Positions 15,552 to 23,176 of a DNA stretch of 32,421 nucleotides are shown in pieces. Location: NCBI GenBank assembly GCA_026399645.1, contig JAPLQN010000025.1, positions 1 through 32,421 of the forward strand. The letters run 5' to 3'. A model generated the notes under the pieces. That model made no database searches. It was not told the DNA's origin and saw only the letters and a list, made by a program, of their open reading frames with translations. This DNA is from Candidatus Methylopumilus sp. (GTDB taxonomy: Bacteria > Pseudomonadota > Gammaproteobacteria > Burkholderiales > Methylophilaceae). The translations under genes were made by a program, and so were the position numbers. How positions within the stretch are numbered: position 1 is the stretch's first letter; each line of letters begins with the position of its first letter.

Positions 15552-16540
15552 GAGGCTTGCTGACTTAAAAATGCATCAAGCTCCAGGGGTAAAGGGGCTT
15601 TTAACTCTAAAGGCTCCTCAGTTAAAGGGTGTTTCATTTTCATAGAGAATGCATGAAGAAACATCCGTTTTAAGCCCTTTTTTTGGAGCGACTTGTTTAA
15701 GGAAAAGTCCCCATATTTGTCGTCACCTAGAATAGGGAATCCTAGGTGAGCGAGCTGAACTCTAAGCTGATGGGTTCTTCCGGTAATCAGTTTAGCTTCA
15801 AGGAGAGTGTAAGGCCCTAAAGATTTTTTTAAGTAAAAGATCGTTTTGCTCATTTGATTTTGGCTATCATCATCTTCATCGTCAGTTACGTTGACCCGTC
15901 TCTCGCCTCCTTGTGTGAAGGTTTTTTTGAGCATAAGTTCGACTGTTTTCTTGGACTCAGTCCACTGACCTTCAACCATCATGGTGTATTTTTTTTCAAT
16001 ACGATTATGCCGCATCATATCGTGCATATTGACGAGTGCTGAACGCTTTTTGGCAATCAATAAAATGCCAGAGGTTTCCCGATCAATACGATGAACGAGC
16101 TCTAAAAATTTGGCTTTAGGTCTTGCATGGCGAATCAATTCTATGACGCCAAAATTAAGTCCACTACCGCCGTGGACAGCATAGCCGCTTGGTTTATTAA
16201 TCGCCAATAAAGCATCATCTTCGTAAATAACATTAGTGTCTAACCAAGCGGTTTGTTGCTGTTTTGGCTCAATAACGTGCGGTGTTCTCTCAGTCTCTAT
16301 CGCAATAGGAGGGATTCTTACTTGATCCCCGATCATCAGACGATAAGTAGTGTCGACTCGTTTTTTATTCACCCTGACCTCACCACTTCTAAGGATTTTA
16401 TAAACATGGCTTTTAGGCACACTTTTTAAAATTTTTAAGAGAAAATTATCGATTTTTTGTGTCTCGCTTGCTTCATCCACAAGGACAAATGTAGCTTTTT
16501 CATCAGAAAAAAGATTTTTAAGGTTTGTGTTTTGAGCCAT
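15548..16540 (-). CDS. rluC: 23S rRNA pseudouridine synthase RluC
   Basis: Makes pseudouridines in the large-subunit rRNA (in E. coli at 955, 2504 and 2580). The 330-aa protein has an N-terminal S4 domain (about 25-80, with VPKSHVYKILRSGEVRVN) and the RluA-type catalytic domain with HRIDRETSG (D153 nucleophile). It is first in the minus-strand operon that runs to sppA. RluD is the main alternative, but the S4 sequence and the company of HAD, Rieske and sppA genes fit RluC. The rne gene is divergent across 391 bp, as rne and rluC also are in E. coli. Confidence 0.93.
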   Translation of the reverse strand: MAQNTNLKNLFSDEKATFVLVDEASETQKIDNFLLKILKSVPKSHVYKILRSGEVRVNKKRVDTTYRLMIGDQVRIPPIAIETERTPHVIEPKQQQTAWLDTNVIYEDDALLAINKPSGYAVHGGSGLNFGVIELIRHARPKAKFLELVHRIDRETSGILLIAKKRSALVNMHDMMRHNRIEKKYTMMVEGQWTESKKTVELMLKKTFTQGGERRVNVTDDEDDDSQNQMSKTIFYLKKSLGPYTLLEAKLITGRTHQLRVQLAHLGFPILGDDKYGDFSLNKSLQKKGLKRMFLHAFSMKMKHPLTEEPLELKAPLPLELDAFLSQQAS

Positions 16541-16931
16541 ATTTTGTGTAATTTGATTTATACCCTATACTAGGACTGTTCAAATGCTCTTAATCAATTG
16601 AATTAAAGAGATAATTTAAGCTGAATTATACCGTGACAACAAATTACTATGGCTTTTTCCGCTCGCCTTATTTTAAGTAGCGGCCTTGAAACAAGGTTTA
16701 AAAATTTAAAGAATATTTTAGTTTTATTGCACATGTTCACAACAAAGATTAATAAATATATTGCTCAACAATCTTACAAATAAGATTTGTGGTTAAGTAA
16801 ATAGTTTAAAAAAACTTTTTGACAAAAAAGTTTTAACTCAAGGAACGCTAACCTTTCCTAAGGTTAGGTGTGCACCTGAACAGCTGAAATACATTCTTTA
16901 TCTTAAAACCTACTTGTAGGAGTTTTAGATA
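16541..16931 (+). promoter_or_regulatory. rluC-rne divergent spacer and structured rne leader
   Basis: This is the largest gene-free stretch (391 bp). It holds a row of inverted repeats: CCTTG/CAAGG (16684-16696), AATCTTA/TAAGATT (16770-16787), AAAACTTTTT/AAAAAGTTTT (16811-16834, loop GACA), CTAACCTT/AAGGTTAG (16848-16867, loop TCCT) and CCTAC-TT-GTAGG (16909-16920), the last pairing with the Shine-Dalgarno AGGAG (16918-16922) of rne. E. coli rne has a long leader whose hairpins let RNase E control its own mRNA, and this region is placed to do the same. A -10-like TATACT lies at 16566-16571 (plus strand), without a good -35. A 44-codon ORF lies at 16649-16783. Confidence 0.6.
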
Positions 16932-19280
16932 ATGAAACGTATGCTTTTTAATGCAACCCAATCAGAAGAATTGCGAGTTGCGATTGTAGATGGTCAAAAA
17001 TTAATCGATCTAGATATTGAACGTGGAAGTCGCGCTTTAAAGAAAAGTAATATTTATAAAGGCATTGTGACTCGTGTAGAACCTTCGCTTGAAGCTGCTT
17101 TTGTAAACTACGGTACAGAGCGTCATGGCTTTTTGCCTTTCAAAGAAATTTCACCGCAATACTTTAAAGATTCAACTCAAAATCGCCCTCGCATTCAAGA
17201 CGTCATTGAAGAAGGTCAAGAAATTATCGTTCAAGTCACAAAAGAAGAACGAGGCAACAAAGGTGCCGCGCTTTCAAGCTACCTTTCTCTTGCAGGACGA
17301 TATATCGTATTAATGCCCAATAATCCGGATGGCGGAGGTGTTTCAAGACGTGTTGAAGGAGAAGAGCGCAATGAATTCCGCGATCATATTTCAAACTTAG
17401 ATATCACAGAAGGTATGAGTGTTATTGGTCGAACAGCGGGCGTGGGTTCCTCTCTTGAAGAGCTGCAGTGGGATTTAAATTATCTAAAACAACTGTGGAC
17501 AGCGATTGAAGAAGCATCTCAAGGCCAATCAGGCGCATTCCTCATTTATCAAGAAGGCAATCTTGTTATTCGTGCCATCAGAGACTACTTTCATCCTGAG
17601 ATAGGTGAAATTCTCATTGATACTCAAGAGATTTATGACCAAGCGACACAATTTATGAATCATGTGATGCCAAATTATGTAGATCGCGCAAAACTCTATG
17701 AAGATGAAGTTTCTTTATTTTCTCGCTTCCAAATTGAACATCAAATTGAATCTGCTTTTTCAAGAGAAGTGAGATTACCTTCTGGTGGCGCTATTGTGAT
17801 TGACCATACAGAAGCTCTTGTTTCTATAGATGTGAACTCATCAAGAGCCACTAAAGGAAGTGATATTGAACACACGGCATTTAATACAAATATTGAAGCT
17901 GCTGAAGAAGTAGCTAAACAGTTAAGACTTCGCGACTTAGGCGGCCTAATTGTCATTGACTTTATTGATATGGAAAGCCAAAAAAATCAACGCGAAGTAG
18001 AAAACCGATTTAGAGATGCACTTCATCACGATCGCGCACGAGTCCAAACTGGAAAAATTTCACGCTTTGGATTACTCGAGCTTTCTCGTCAGCGACTTCG
18101 TCCAAGTATCGGCGAATCAAGCAATAGTTTATGTACTAAATGTAATGGTACTGGCTCAATTAGAGATATCCAATCATCGGCATTACATATTCTTCGTATG
18201 ATTCAAGAAGAAGCTATGAAAGAACATAATGCAACTATTTCAGCTCAATTGCCTATTGAAGTTGCTACATTCCTTCTAAATGAAAAGCGCTCAGATATAT
18301 ACAGTCTCGAACAACGCTTAAAAGTTGAAATTATTTTAATCCCTAATAAGCATCTTGAATCTCCAAATTATTCAATCTCAAGTGCTAAACAAGAAGATAT
18401 TGCTAATCAATCTAAGCCTAGTTACCAAATGATGGAGTCTCTTAATGAAGGTAATCAAGTTTTAAATTATAAACAAGCCTCTAGCGAACCAAAACAAGAG
18501 CCTTTAGTAAAAGGTATTGTTCCTGATACCCCTGCTCCAACAGGATCGGGAAAACCAAATAAAACATTATTTGGATTCTTTAAAAATCTTATTGCTGGTG
18601 ATGATGAAAATACTCAAAATTCTACTGAAGAAAAATCAGAAGTTTCAGAAACGACAGAAAATAATCGTCCGCGTCCGCAAAATAATAATCGAGGACGTAA
18701 TAATCGCAATCAAAAATTCAAACAGCAGCAGCAGCATAATAATAAAAAACCTCAAGGAGAGGCAAAACCCTCTGAAACAGATGTAACGCTTCCTTCAGAA
18801 AAAACATCTCCTGCTGAAACACGACCTAATCAAGATAATAATAGACGTGGGCGAAACAATAACAATAGTCGCGGTCGTTTTAACAAAGATCGCGGAACAA
18901 GATCGAATCAAGGTCCAAATGATTTTGAGAAAAAAGCTTTAGCATCTCAAGATGCGCCAACCTTAAATAAATCTGCTCCTGAAGCAAGGGTCCCTCAGGT
19001 CACAAAATCAGAGCCTAAGCCAATTGAAGCATCCAAAAAACCTACTCCTCCCAAACCTAGAAAAAGAGTAGAAGAAAAACCAGTTGATCTAAAGGCAGTC
19101 GGTCTTGAGCTTGTTGAGACAAAAGCTAAATCAAAACCTAAGGCTAAAAAAGAAGTCGAAGAAAAACCGAAAAAAGTAGCGCCAAAGAAAACAGCTGCTT
19201 GGCAAAAGAAAGAAAAAGCTAAAGATGAACCTATCGTAATGGTTGAAACAAAGGCTACAAAGAAAAAACCTGCTAAATAG
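16932..19280 (+). CDS. rne: Ribonuclease E
   Basis: Endonuclease that starts decay of most mRNAs and processes rRNA and tRNA precursors. The 782-aa protein has an S1 domain (about 37-120), a 5'-sensor/DNase I-like catalytic region with D300 (VSIDVNSSR) and D343 (VIDFIDME), and the Zn-link C401-x-x-C404 (CTKCNGTG) that holds dimers together. After residue 480 it becomes low-complexity. TLFGFFKNLIAG (545-556) looks like the amphipathic membrane-binding helix; two Arg/Asn/Gly-rich RNA-binding stretches follow (about 575-605 and 634-655), then a Lys/Glu/Pro tail. It is shorter than E. coli RNase E (1061 aa), so degradosome contacts may differ. AGGAG lies 9 nt before the ATG. The stop overlaps the crcB 3' end by 8 bp. 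Confidence 0.97.
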   Translation: MKRMLFNATQSEELRVAIVDGQKLIDLDIERGSRALKKSNIYKGIVTRVEPSLEAAFVNYGTERHGFLPFKEISPQYFKDSTQNRPRIQDVIEEGQEIIVQVTKEERGNKGAALSSYLSLAGRYIVLMPNNPDGGGVSRRVEGEERNEFRDHISNLDITEGMSVIGRTAGVGSSLEELQWDLNYLKQLWTAIEEASQGQSGAFLIYQEGNLVIRAIRDYFHPEIGEILIDTQEIYDQATQFMNHVMPNYVDRAKLYEDEVSLFSRFQIEHQIESAFSREVRLPSGGAIVIDHTEALVSIDVNSSRATKGSDIEHTAFNTNIEAAEEVAKQLRLRDLGGLIVIDFIDMESQKNQREVENRFRDALHHDRARVQTGKISRFGLLELSRQRLRPSIGESSNSLCTKCNGTGSIRDIQSSALHILRMIQEEAMKEHNATISAQLPIEVATFLLNEKRSDIYSLEQRLKVEIILIPNKHLESPNYSISSAKQEDIANQSKPSYQMMESLNEGNQVLNYKQASSEPKQEPLVKGIVPDTPAPTGSGKPNKTLFGFFKNLIAGDDENTQNSTEEKSEVSETTENNRPRPQNNNRGRNNRNQKFKQQQQHNNKKPQGEAKPSETDVTLPSEKTSPAETRPNQDNNRRGRNNNNSRGRFNKDRGTRSNQGPNDFEKKALASQDAPTLNKSAPEARVPQVTKSEPKPIEASKKPTPPKPRKRVEEKPVDLKAVGLELVETKAKSKPKAKKEVEEKPKKVAPKKTAAWQKKEKAKDEPIVMVETKATKKKPAK

Positions 19281-19656
19281 ACTGTTTAATAAAGCCTATT
19301 GTCAGCCAACCAAGGTAAGCCATTAATATCGACCCAACGACATGAAGCGCAATAAGGGTGAGCGAGGAAACGAGCTCATTCTTTTGCAACAACTGAAAGA
19401 TCTCAGCAGTAAATGCAGAGAATGTAGTAAGGCCTCCTAAAAAACCTATATTAATAATAAGTTTTAAATCTGGGCTAAGGTCACTAAAAAATTCAAAAGC
19501 TCCCATCGATATACCCATTAAAAAGCCACCAACAAGATTGACTGTTAATGTCCCTATTGGAAATATCGGATGAAGCGAATTTAATAATATACCTATACCC
19601 CAGCGACTCCATCCGCCTAAAGCTGCTGCAAACCCTATATACAAAAAATTTTTCAA
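19273..19656 (-). CDS. crcB: Fluoride channel Fluc/CrcB
   Basis: Small membrane channel that lets fluoride leave the cell. The 127-aa protein has four hydrophobic helices and the family signatures GGWSRWG (15-21), [10 protein letters not shown] (about 35-44) and [12 protein letters not shown] (about 72-83), whose Thr/Ser/Phe residues line the fluoride path in known Fluc structures. It works as an antiparallel dimer. The start is a TTG that overlaps the orn stop (TTGA), so it depends on the orn transcript and has no room for a fluoride riboswitch of its own. It converges with rne, overlapping by 8 bp. Confidence 0.95.
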   Translation of the reverse strand: MKNFLYIGFAAALGGWSRWGIGILLNSLHPIFPIGTLTVNLVGGFLMGISMGAFEFFSDLSPDLKLIINIGFLGGLTTFSAFTAEIFQLLQKNELVSSLTLIALHVVGSILMAYLGWLTIGFIKQSI

Positions 19657-20213
19657 GATAATTTCAAGAAATGCTCGCGATAATATTTCAATTCGTCGAT
19701 CGAATCATATATATCTGATAAGGCTTCATGTTTGCTTGTTTTTTTAAAGCCTTGGTAGAGTGAAGGCCTCCATCGACGAGAAAGTTCTTTAAAAACACTG
19801 ACGTCTAGATTTCTGTAATGAAAATAACTTTCTAAATTAGGCATATGCTTTGCCATAAAACGTCGATCTTGGCAGATTGAATTGCCGCACATCGGTGATT
19901 TACTTGGTGCAATATGTTTTTTTAAAAACTCAATGGTCGCTTCTGAAGCGTAAGCCTCATCAAACGATGATTGCTTAACCCTTTCAATCAATCCTGATTT
20001 TGAGTGGGTAGATTGATTCCATGTATCCATACCGTTCAATACCTCATCTGACTGATGAATAACAATGACTGGGCCTTCAGCAATGATATTTAAATGAGGA
20101 TCAGTGACTACAGTTGCGATCTCAAGCACCTTATCGGTCTCAGTATTAAGGCCACTCATTTCCATATCAAGCCAAATTAAATTATCGTCCGAAGAGCTCA
20201 TCATGATTTCCAT
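19653..20213 (-). CDS. orn: Oligoribonuclease
   Basis: 3'-to-5' exoribonuclease that finishes RNA decay by hydrolysing dinucleotides, including pGpG from cyclic-di-GMP turnover. The 186-aa protein belongs to the DEDDh exonucleases: D16 and E18 in WLDMEMSGL, an Asp in the CQDRRFM segment, and the His/Asp pair in [12 protein letters not shown]. Three Met codons near the start (M1, M4, M5) leave the exact start open; E. coli Orn begins close to M5. It overlaps crcB by four bases downstream and is divergent from the M48 protease gene, a neighbour it also has in other betaproteobacteria. Confidence 0.96.
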   Translation of the reverse strand: MEIMMSSSDDNLIWLDMEMSGLNTETDKVLEIATVVTDPHLNIIAEGPVIVIHQSDEVLNGMDTWNQSTHSKSGLIERVKQSSFDEAYASEATIEFLKKHIAPSKSPMCGNSICQDRRFMAKHMPNLESYFHYRNLDVSVFKELSRRWRPSLYQGFKKTSKHEALSDIYDSIDELKYYREHFLKLS

Positions 20214-20233
20214 TAAAATAGTACTAATTGATT

Positions 20234-20261
20234 AAAACAATCTACAACGTGAGATTGTTTT
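20234..20261. promoter_or_regulatory. Perfect 10-bp dyad in the orn / M48 divergent spacer
   Basis: AAAACAATCT and AGATTGTTTT are exact inverted repeats around an 8-bp centre (ACAACGTG). The dyad sits in the 88-bp spacer, 20 bp upstream of the orn start and covering the expected -35 zone of the M48 promoter. It could be an operator for a dimeric regulator or a hairpin in an orn leader. I cannot name a regulator. Confidence 0.5.
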
Positions 20262-20273
20262 CATACAGAATAC

Positions 20274-20279
20274 TAGAAT
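20274..20279 (+). promoter_or_regulatory. Putative -10 of the M48 protease gene
   Basis: TAGAAT lies 22 bp before the ATG and would give a leader of about 15 nt. No good -35 is visible; the place where it should lie is covered by the dyad arm, which would fit control by a bound regulator. Confidence 0.35.
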
Positions 20280-20301
20280 ATTAACTTAATTCAGAGACAT
20301 T

Positions 20302-21531
20302 ATGGACGAAATACTACGCAACGCCTTTATTGCTGTTCTTACCTTAAGCACAGGCATTCACTTATGGCTTGCGAGAAGACACATTAATTTTATATCTGAT
20401 CATAAAAATAAAGTGCCTGATGCCTTTAAAAAAAATATCACTCTTAAAGATCATCAAAAAGCTGCGCATTATGCAATTGCAAAAAGCGAATTAGGTTCAA
20501 AAGATAAAATCGTTCAAGCCTCCTTAATTATTCTCCTTACTTTGGGTGGATTGATTAGTGGAATCTCCCATCTTTTTGATTCAATCACATCACCTCTCTT
20601 AAAAGATATTGCATTAATCTTAAGCGTCATGTTTTTAAGTAGTCTCATTGATCTGCCTTTTAATTACTACAAAACATTTAAGATTGATGAAGCGTTTGGT
20701 TTTAATCGTATGACAAAGAAACTATTTTTTTCAGATCTATATAAACAGATGATTTTAGGTTTATGTCTTGGCCTACCTATTCTATTTGTTGCATTGTGGA
20801 TGCTACAAAATGCGGGGGCATATTGGTGGTTTTATCTATGGGCTGTTTGGAGTTTATTTAATCTTTTAATTCTTGCAATTTACCCTACTTGGATTGCTCC
20901 TTTTTTTAATAAATTCTTACCTTTAAAAGATAAAACTTTAAAAACTAAGATTATTGCACTATTAAAAAAATGTGGTTTTAAATCTCAAGGATTATTCGTA
21001 ATGGATGGTTCTGCAAGAAGCAACCATGGCAATGCTTACTTCACAGGCTTTGGTAAAAATAAACGAATCGTATTTTTTGATACGCTTTTAGAGCGTCTTA
21101 ATCATAACGAAATCGAAGCCGTCCTAGCTCATGAGCTAGGTCATTTTCATCATAATCATGTTAAAAAAAGAATTGTCATGATGTTCCTAGTAAGTTTTAT
21201 TGGCCTTGCTATTTTGGGATATTTAAAAGATCAATTATGGTTTTATAATGCGTTAGGTATTGTTGAACCTACAAATGGCAGCGCCTTGCTTCTTTTTATG
21301 TTAGTTGGCCCTACTTTCATTTTTTTCATAAGACCTATCATGGCATTCTATTCAAGACAAAATGAGTTTGAAGCTGATCGTTATGCTAAAACACACTCAA
21401 GTGCCAAGTATCTTAAAGAGTCGCTCGTTAAACTTTACCGAGATAATGCATCTACTTTAACGCCTGACCCTTTATATTCTGCATTTTATGACTCTCACCC
21501 TCCTGCGTTACAGCGTATCGCAAGACTTTAA
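20302..21531 (+). CDS. M48 family Zn metalloprotease (Ste24/CAAX protease-like)
   Basis: A 409-aa inner-membrane protease with several hydrophobic segments. The zinc motif is HELGH (H277, E278, H281) and the third ligand is E357 in NEFEADRYA. The order of helices, the SLIDLPFNYYKTF segment and the NAYFTGFG segment (about 244-251) match Ste24-type peptidases more than HtpX. Bacteria mostly lack CAAX prenyl proteins, so membrane-protein quality control is the likely role, though unproven. It is divergent from orn, and queD follows after 74 bp. Confidence 0.92.
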   Translation: MDEILRNAFIAVLTLSTGIHLWLARRHINFISDHKNKVPDAFKKNITLKDHQKAAHYAIAKSELGSKDKIVQASLIILLTLGGLISGISHLFDSITSPLLKDIALILSVMFLSSLIDLPFNYYKTFKIDEAFGFNRMTKKLFFSDLYKQMILGLCLGLPILFVALWMLQNAGAYWWFYLWAVWSLFNLLILAIYPTWIAPFFNKFLPLKDKTLKTKIIALLKKCGFKSQGLFVMDGSARSNHGNAYFTGFGKNKRIVFFDTLLERLNHNEIEAVLAHELGHFHHNHVKKRIVMMFLVSFIGLAILGYLKDQLWFYNALGIVEPTNGSALLLFMLVGPTFIFFIRPIMAFYSRQNEFEADRYAKTHSSAKYLKESLVKLYRDNASTLTPDPLYSAFYDSHPPALQRIARL

Positions 21532-21547
21532 AATTTCAAGAAAGCTT

Positions 21548-21571
21548 TTTTACCATTAACCAATGGTAAAA
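21548..21571. promoter_or_regulatory. Perfect 10-bp dyad upstream of queD
   Basis: TTTTACCATT and AATGGTAAAA are exact inverted repeats with a 4-bp centre (AACC), 34 bp upstream of the queD ATG. As a terminator for the M48 gene it lacks a U-tract, since the T residues are at the 5' side of the stem. An operator over a queD promoter (a -10-like TAAAAT lies in the right arm, 21567-21572) is as likely. Confidence 0.45.
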
Positions 21572-21605
21572 TATCAGATACTTATATGGCATAGCGCTAA
21601 TTAAT

Positions 21606-22043
21606 ATGGACATTACAACTCGCCTAGAATTTGATGCAGGGCATCGCATACCGAATCATAAAAGTAACTGTAAAAATTTACATGGTCACCGTTATGCAAT
21701 TGAGGTCACGGTAACGGGCCCCATTCATGACGACAGAAAAAGTTCAGATTTTGGGATGGTGATTGATTTCTCTGATGTAAAGCAAATCATTAAGGATTTA
21801 GTAGTTGAGCCTTGGGATCATGCATTCATTGTTTATCAAGACGATAAAGACATTGTGAATTTTTTAAATTCACTACCGAATCATAAAACCGTGATATTTC
21901 CAGTTGTACCAACAGCAGAAAATATGGCATCAGAAGCTCACCGAATTTTAAATAGTGAGTTTAATAAACGCTTTAATGGCCAACTTAAAATAAAACAAAT
22001 TCGCATGTATGAAACACCCAACAGCTGGGCTGACGCTCTATAA
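21606..22043 (+). CDS. queD: 6-carboxy-5,6,7,8-tetrahydropterin synthase (QueD)
   Basis: Converts dihydroneopterin triphosphate to carboxytetrahydropterin, an early step of 7-deazaguanine (preQ0, queuosine) synthesis. The 145-aa protein belongs to the PTPS family. Zinc ligands are H13 (AGHR), H26 and H28 (HGHRY), with the catalytic Cys at C22 (SNCKNLHGH) and the terminal Glu in RMYETPNSWA. The Cys position fits QueD, but eukaryotic-type PTPS activity cannot be excluded from sequence alone. The presence of queG at 10751 supports the queuosine role. It converges with dnaQ across 6 bp. Confidence 0.93.
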   Translation: MDITTRLEFDAGHRIPNHKSNCKNLHGHRYAIEVTVTGPIHDDRKSSDFGMVIDFSDVKQIIKDLVVEPWDHAFIVYQDDKDIVNFLNSLPNHKTVIFPVVPTAENMASEAHRILNSEFNKRFNGQLKIKQIRMYETPNSWADAL

Positions 22044-22049
22044 CATAGA

Positions 22050-22730
22050 TTACCAAATAAGCTTTTTTTCGCCCTTCATTTTATTTAAGTATGCTTCATG
22101 ACTTTTAAGTTCTTCGTCGTTTGCTTTAACGACGAAAAGATTAGCTGGCCGATGAGTATTTTTTTCTCCTGCAATATCTGATCCGCTATATTGAAAATCA
22201 ATCATTAAATCTTCTTGTCCACGGGTCATAGCAAGGTAAACTTCAGCTAAAAGTTGCGCATCTAGTAAGGCGCCATGAAGACTTCTTTGCGAATTATCTA
22301 TATTATAAAAACGACATAATGCATCTAAGCTATTCCGCTGCCCTGGCCTCATGTCCTTTGCCATTTTTAATGTATCAATAATGTTGTCCACCACACCTTC
22401 AATAGGCGGTCTTTCAATCAACCCTAGCTCCATATTAATAAAACCTACATCAAATGGTGCATTATGAATAATCAGGGTTGTATCTTTTATGAACTCAATA
22501 AAATCAGAAGCAATTTCTGTAAATTTTGGCTTATCTTGCAAGAAATCTAGAGTAATACCATGAACCTCTTGGGCTGCAGGATCTATTTCTCTATCTGGAT
22601 TTAAATAGAAATGAAAAGAGTTGCTTGTAGGGCGGCGGTTTACAATTTCAACCGCAGCAATCTCAATAATTCGATGACCTTGATTCGCATATAAGCCAGT
22701 TGTTTCTGTGTCTAAAAAAATATGTCTCAC
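22050..22730 (-). CDS. dnaQ: DNA polymerase III epsilon subunit (proofreading exonuclease)
   Basis: 3'-to-5' proofreading exonuclease of the replicase. The 226-aa protein has the DEDDh site: D7 and E9 (LDTETTGL), the Asp in HNAPFDVGF, and the HGALLDAQLLAEVY segment with His and Asp. Behind the catalytic domain, QEDLMI (about residues 187-192) sits where E. coli epsilon carries its clamp-binding motif, and a short tail for contact with the alpha subunit follows. The start is GTG, overlapping the rnhA stop by one base (TAGTG). The rnhA-dnaQ neighbourhood is also found in E. coli, but there the two genes are divergent; here they are in one operon. Confidence 0.97.
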   Translation of the reverse strand: MRHIFLDTETTGLYANQGHRIIEIAAVEIVNRRPTSNSFHFYLNPDREIDPAAQEVHGITLDFLQDKPKFTEIASDFIEFIKDTTLIIHNAPFDVGFINMELGLIERPPIEGVVDNIIDTLKMAKDMRPGQRNSLDALCRFYNIDNSQRSLHGALLDAQLLAEVYLAMTRGQEDLMIDFQYSGSDIAGEKNTHRPANLFVVKANDEELKSHEAYLNKMKGEKKLIW

Positions 22731-23176
22731 TACAGTTCCTTTAATAAGTTATCAACACCTTGATTTGCAAGTTGATCAGCTTTGTCATTGCCATCATCTC
22801 CGGAATGGCCCTTGACCCAAAACCACTCAATAGCGTGACCAGAAGCTAGTTCATCGAGTCTTTGCCATAAGTCTACATTCTTAATAATTTTCTTACTGCT
22901 ATTTTTCCAGTGATTACGTTTCCATGAGTGAATCCACTCGGTAATACCTTTTTGCACATAAGTTGAATCGGTATATATTTTAATTTCTGATGTCTGTTTG
23001 ATGATTTCAAGCGCTTTAATTACAGCCAATAATTCCATACGATTATTTGTAGTATTTTTTTCACCACCACAAATAGATTTCTCATTAGACCCTGATATTA
23101 ATAAAGCGCCCCACCCGCCGTCACCCGGATTGCCTCTGCATGCTCCGTCAGTATAGATAGTGATTAAAGACTTCAC
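22730..23176 (-). CDS. rnhA: Ribonuclease HI
   Basis: Cuts the RNA strand of RNA-DNA hybrids, removing R-loops and primer RNA. At 148 aa it is close to the 155-aa E. coli enzyme. Active-site residues are D10 (YTDGACRGNPG), E48 (NRMELLA), D70 (IYTDSTYV), the H of VKGHSG and the Asp of GNDKADQLA. The basic handle region (about 84-98, WIHSWKRNHWKNSSKK) is intact. The start is GTG, overlapping the yafS stop by four bases (GTGA), and the stop overlaps the dnaQ start, so all three genes are translationally linked. Confidence 0.97.
   Translation of the reverse strand: MKSLITIYTDGACRGNPGDGGWGALLISGSNEKSICGGEKNTTNNRMELLAVIKALEIIKQTSEIKIYTDSTYVQKGITEWIHSWKRNHWKNSSKKIIKNVDLWQRLDELASGHAIEWFWVKGHSGDDGNDKADQLANQGVDNLLKEL

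Noticed and set aside
16819-16824. Perfect TTGACA as -35 of an rne promoter
   Set aside because: The 16-18 bp downstream hold no -10-like hexamer, and the motif is the centre of an inverted repeat (AAAACTTTTT-GACA-AAAAAGTTTT), which explains it.
18517-18786. 89-codon open frame inside rne
   Set aside because: It is a +1 shadow of the low-complexity A-rich rne tail, full of Ile/Lys as expected from frame-shifted A-rich codons.
18600-19280. Frameshift or foreign origin of the rne C-terminal half
   Set aside because: The composition is unusual, but Arg/Asn/Lys-rich disordered tails are normal for RNase E, and the frame stays open to the end with consistent codon use.
19653-19660. Fluoride riboswitch before crcB
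   Set aside because: crcB starts within the orn stop codon, leaving no leader in which such an element could lie.
21532-21605. preQ1 riboswitch before queD
   Set aside because: The spacer has a simple symmetric hairpin but neither the pseudoknot-forming loop nor the A-rich tail in the right order for the known preQ1 classes.
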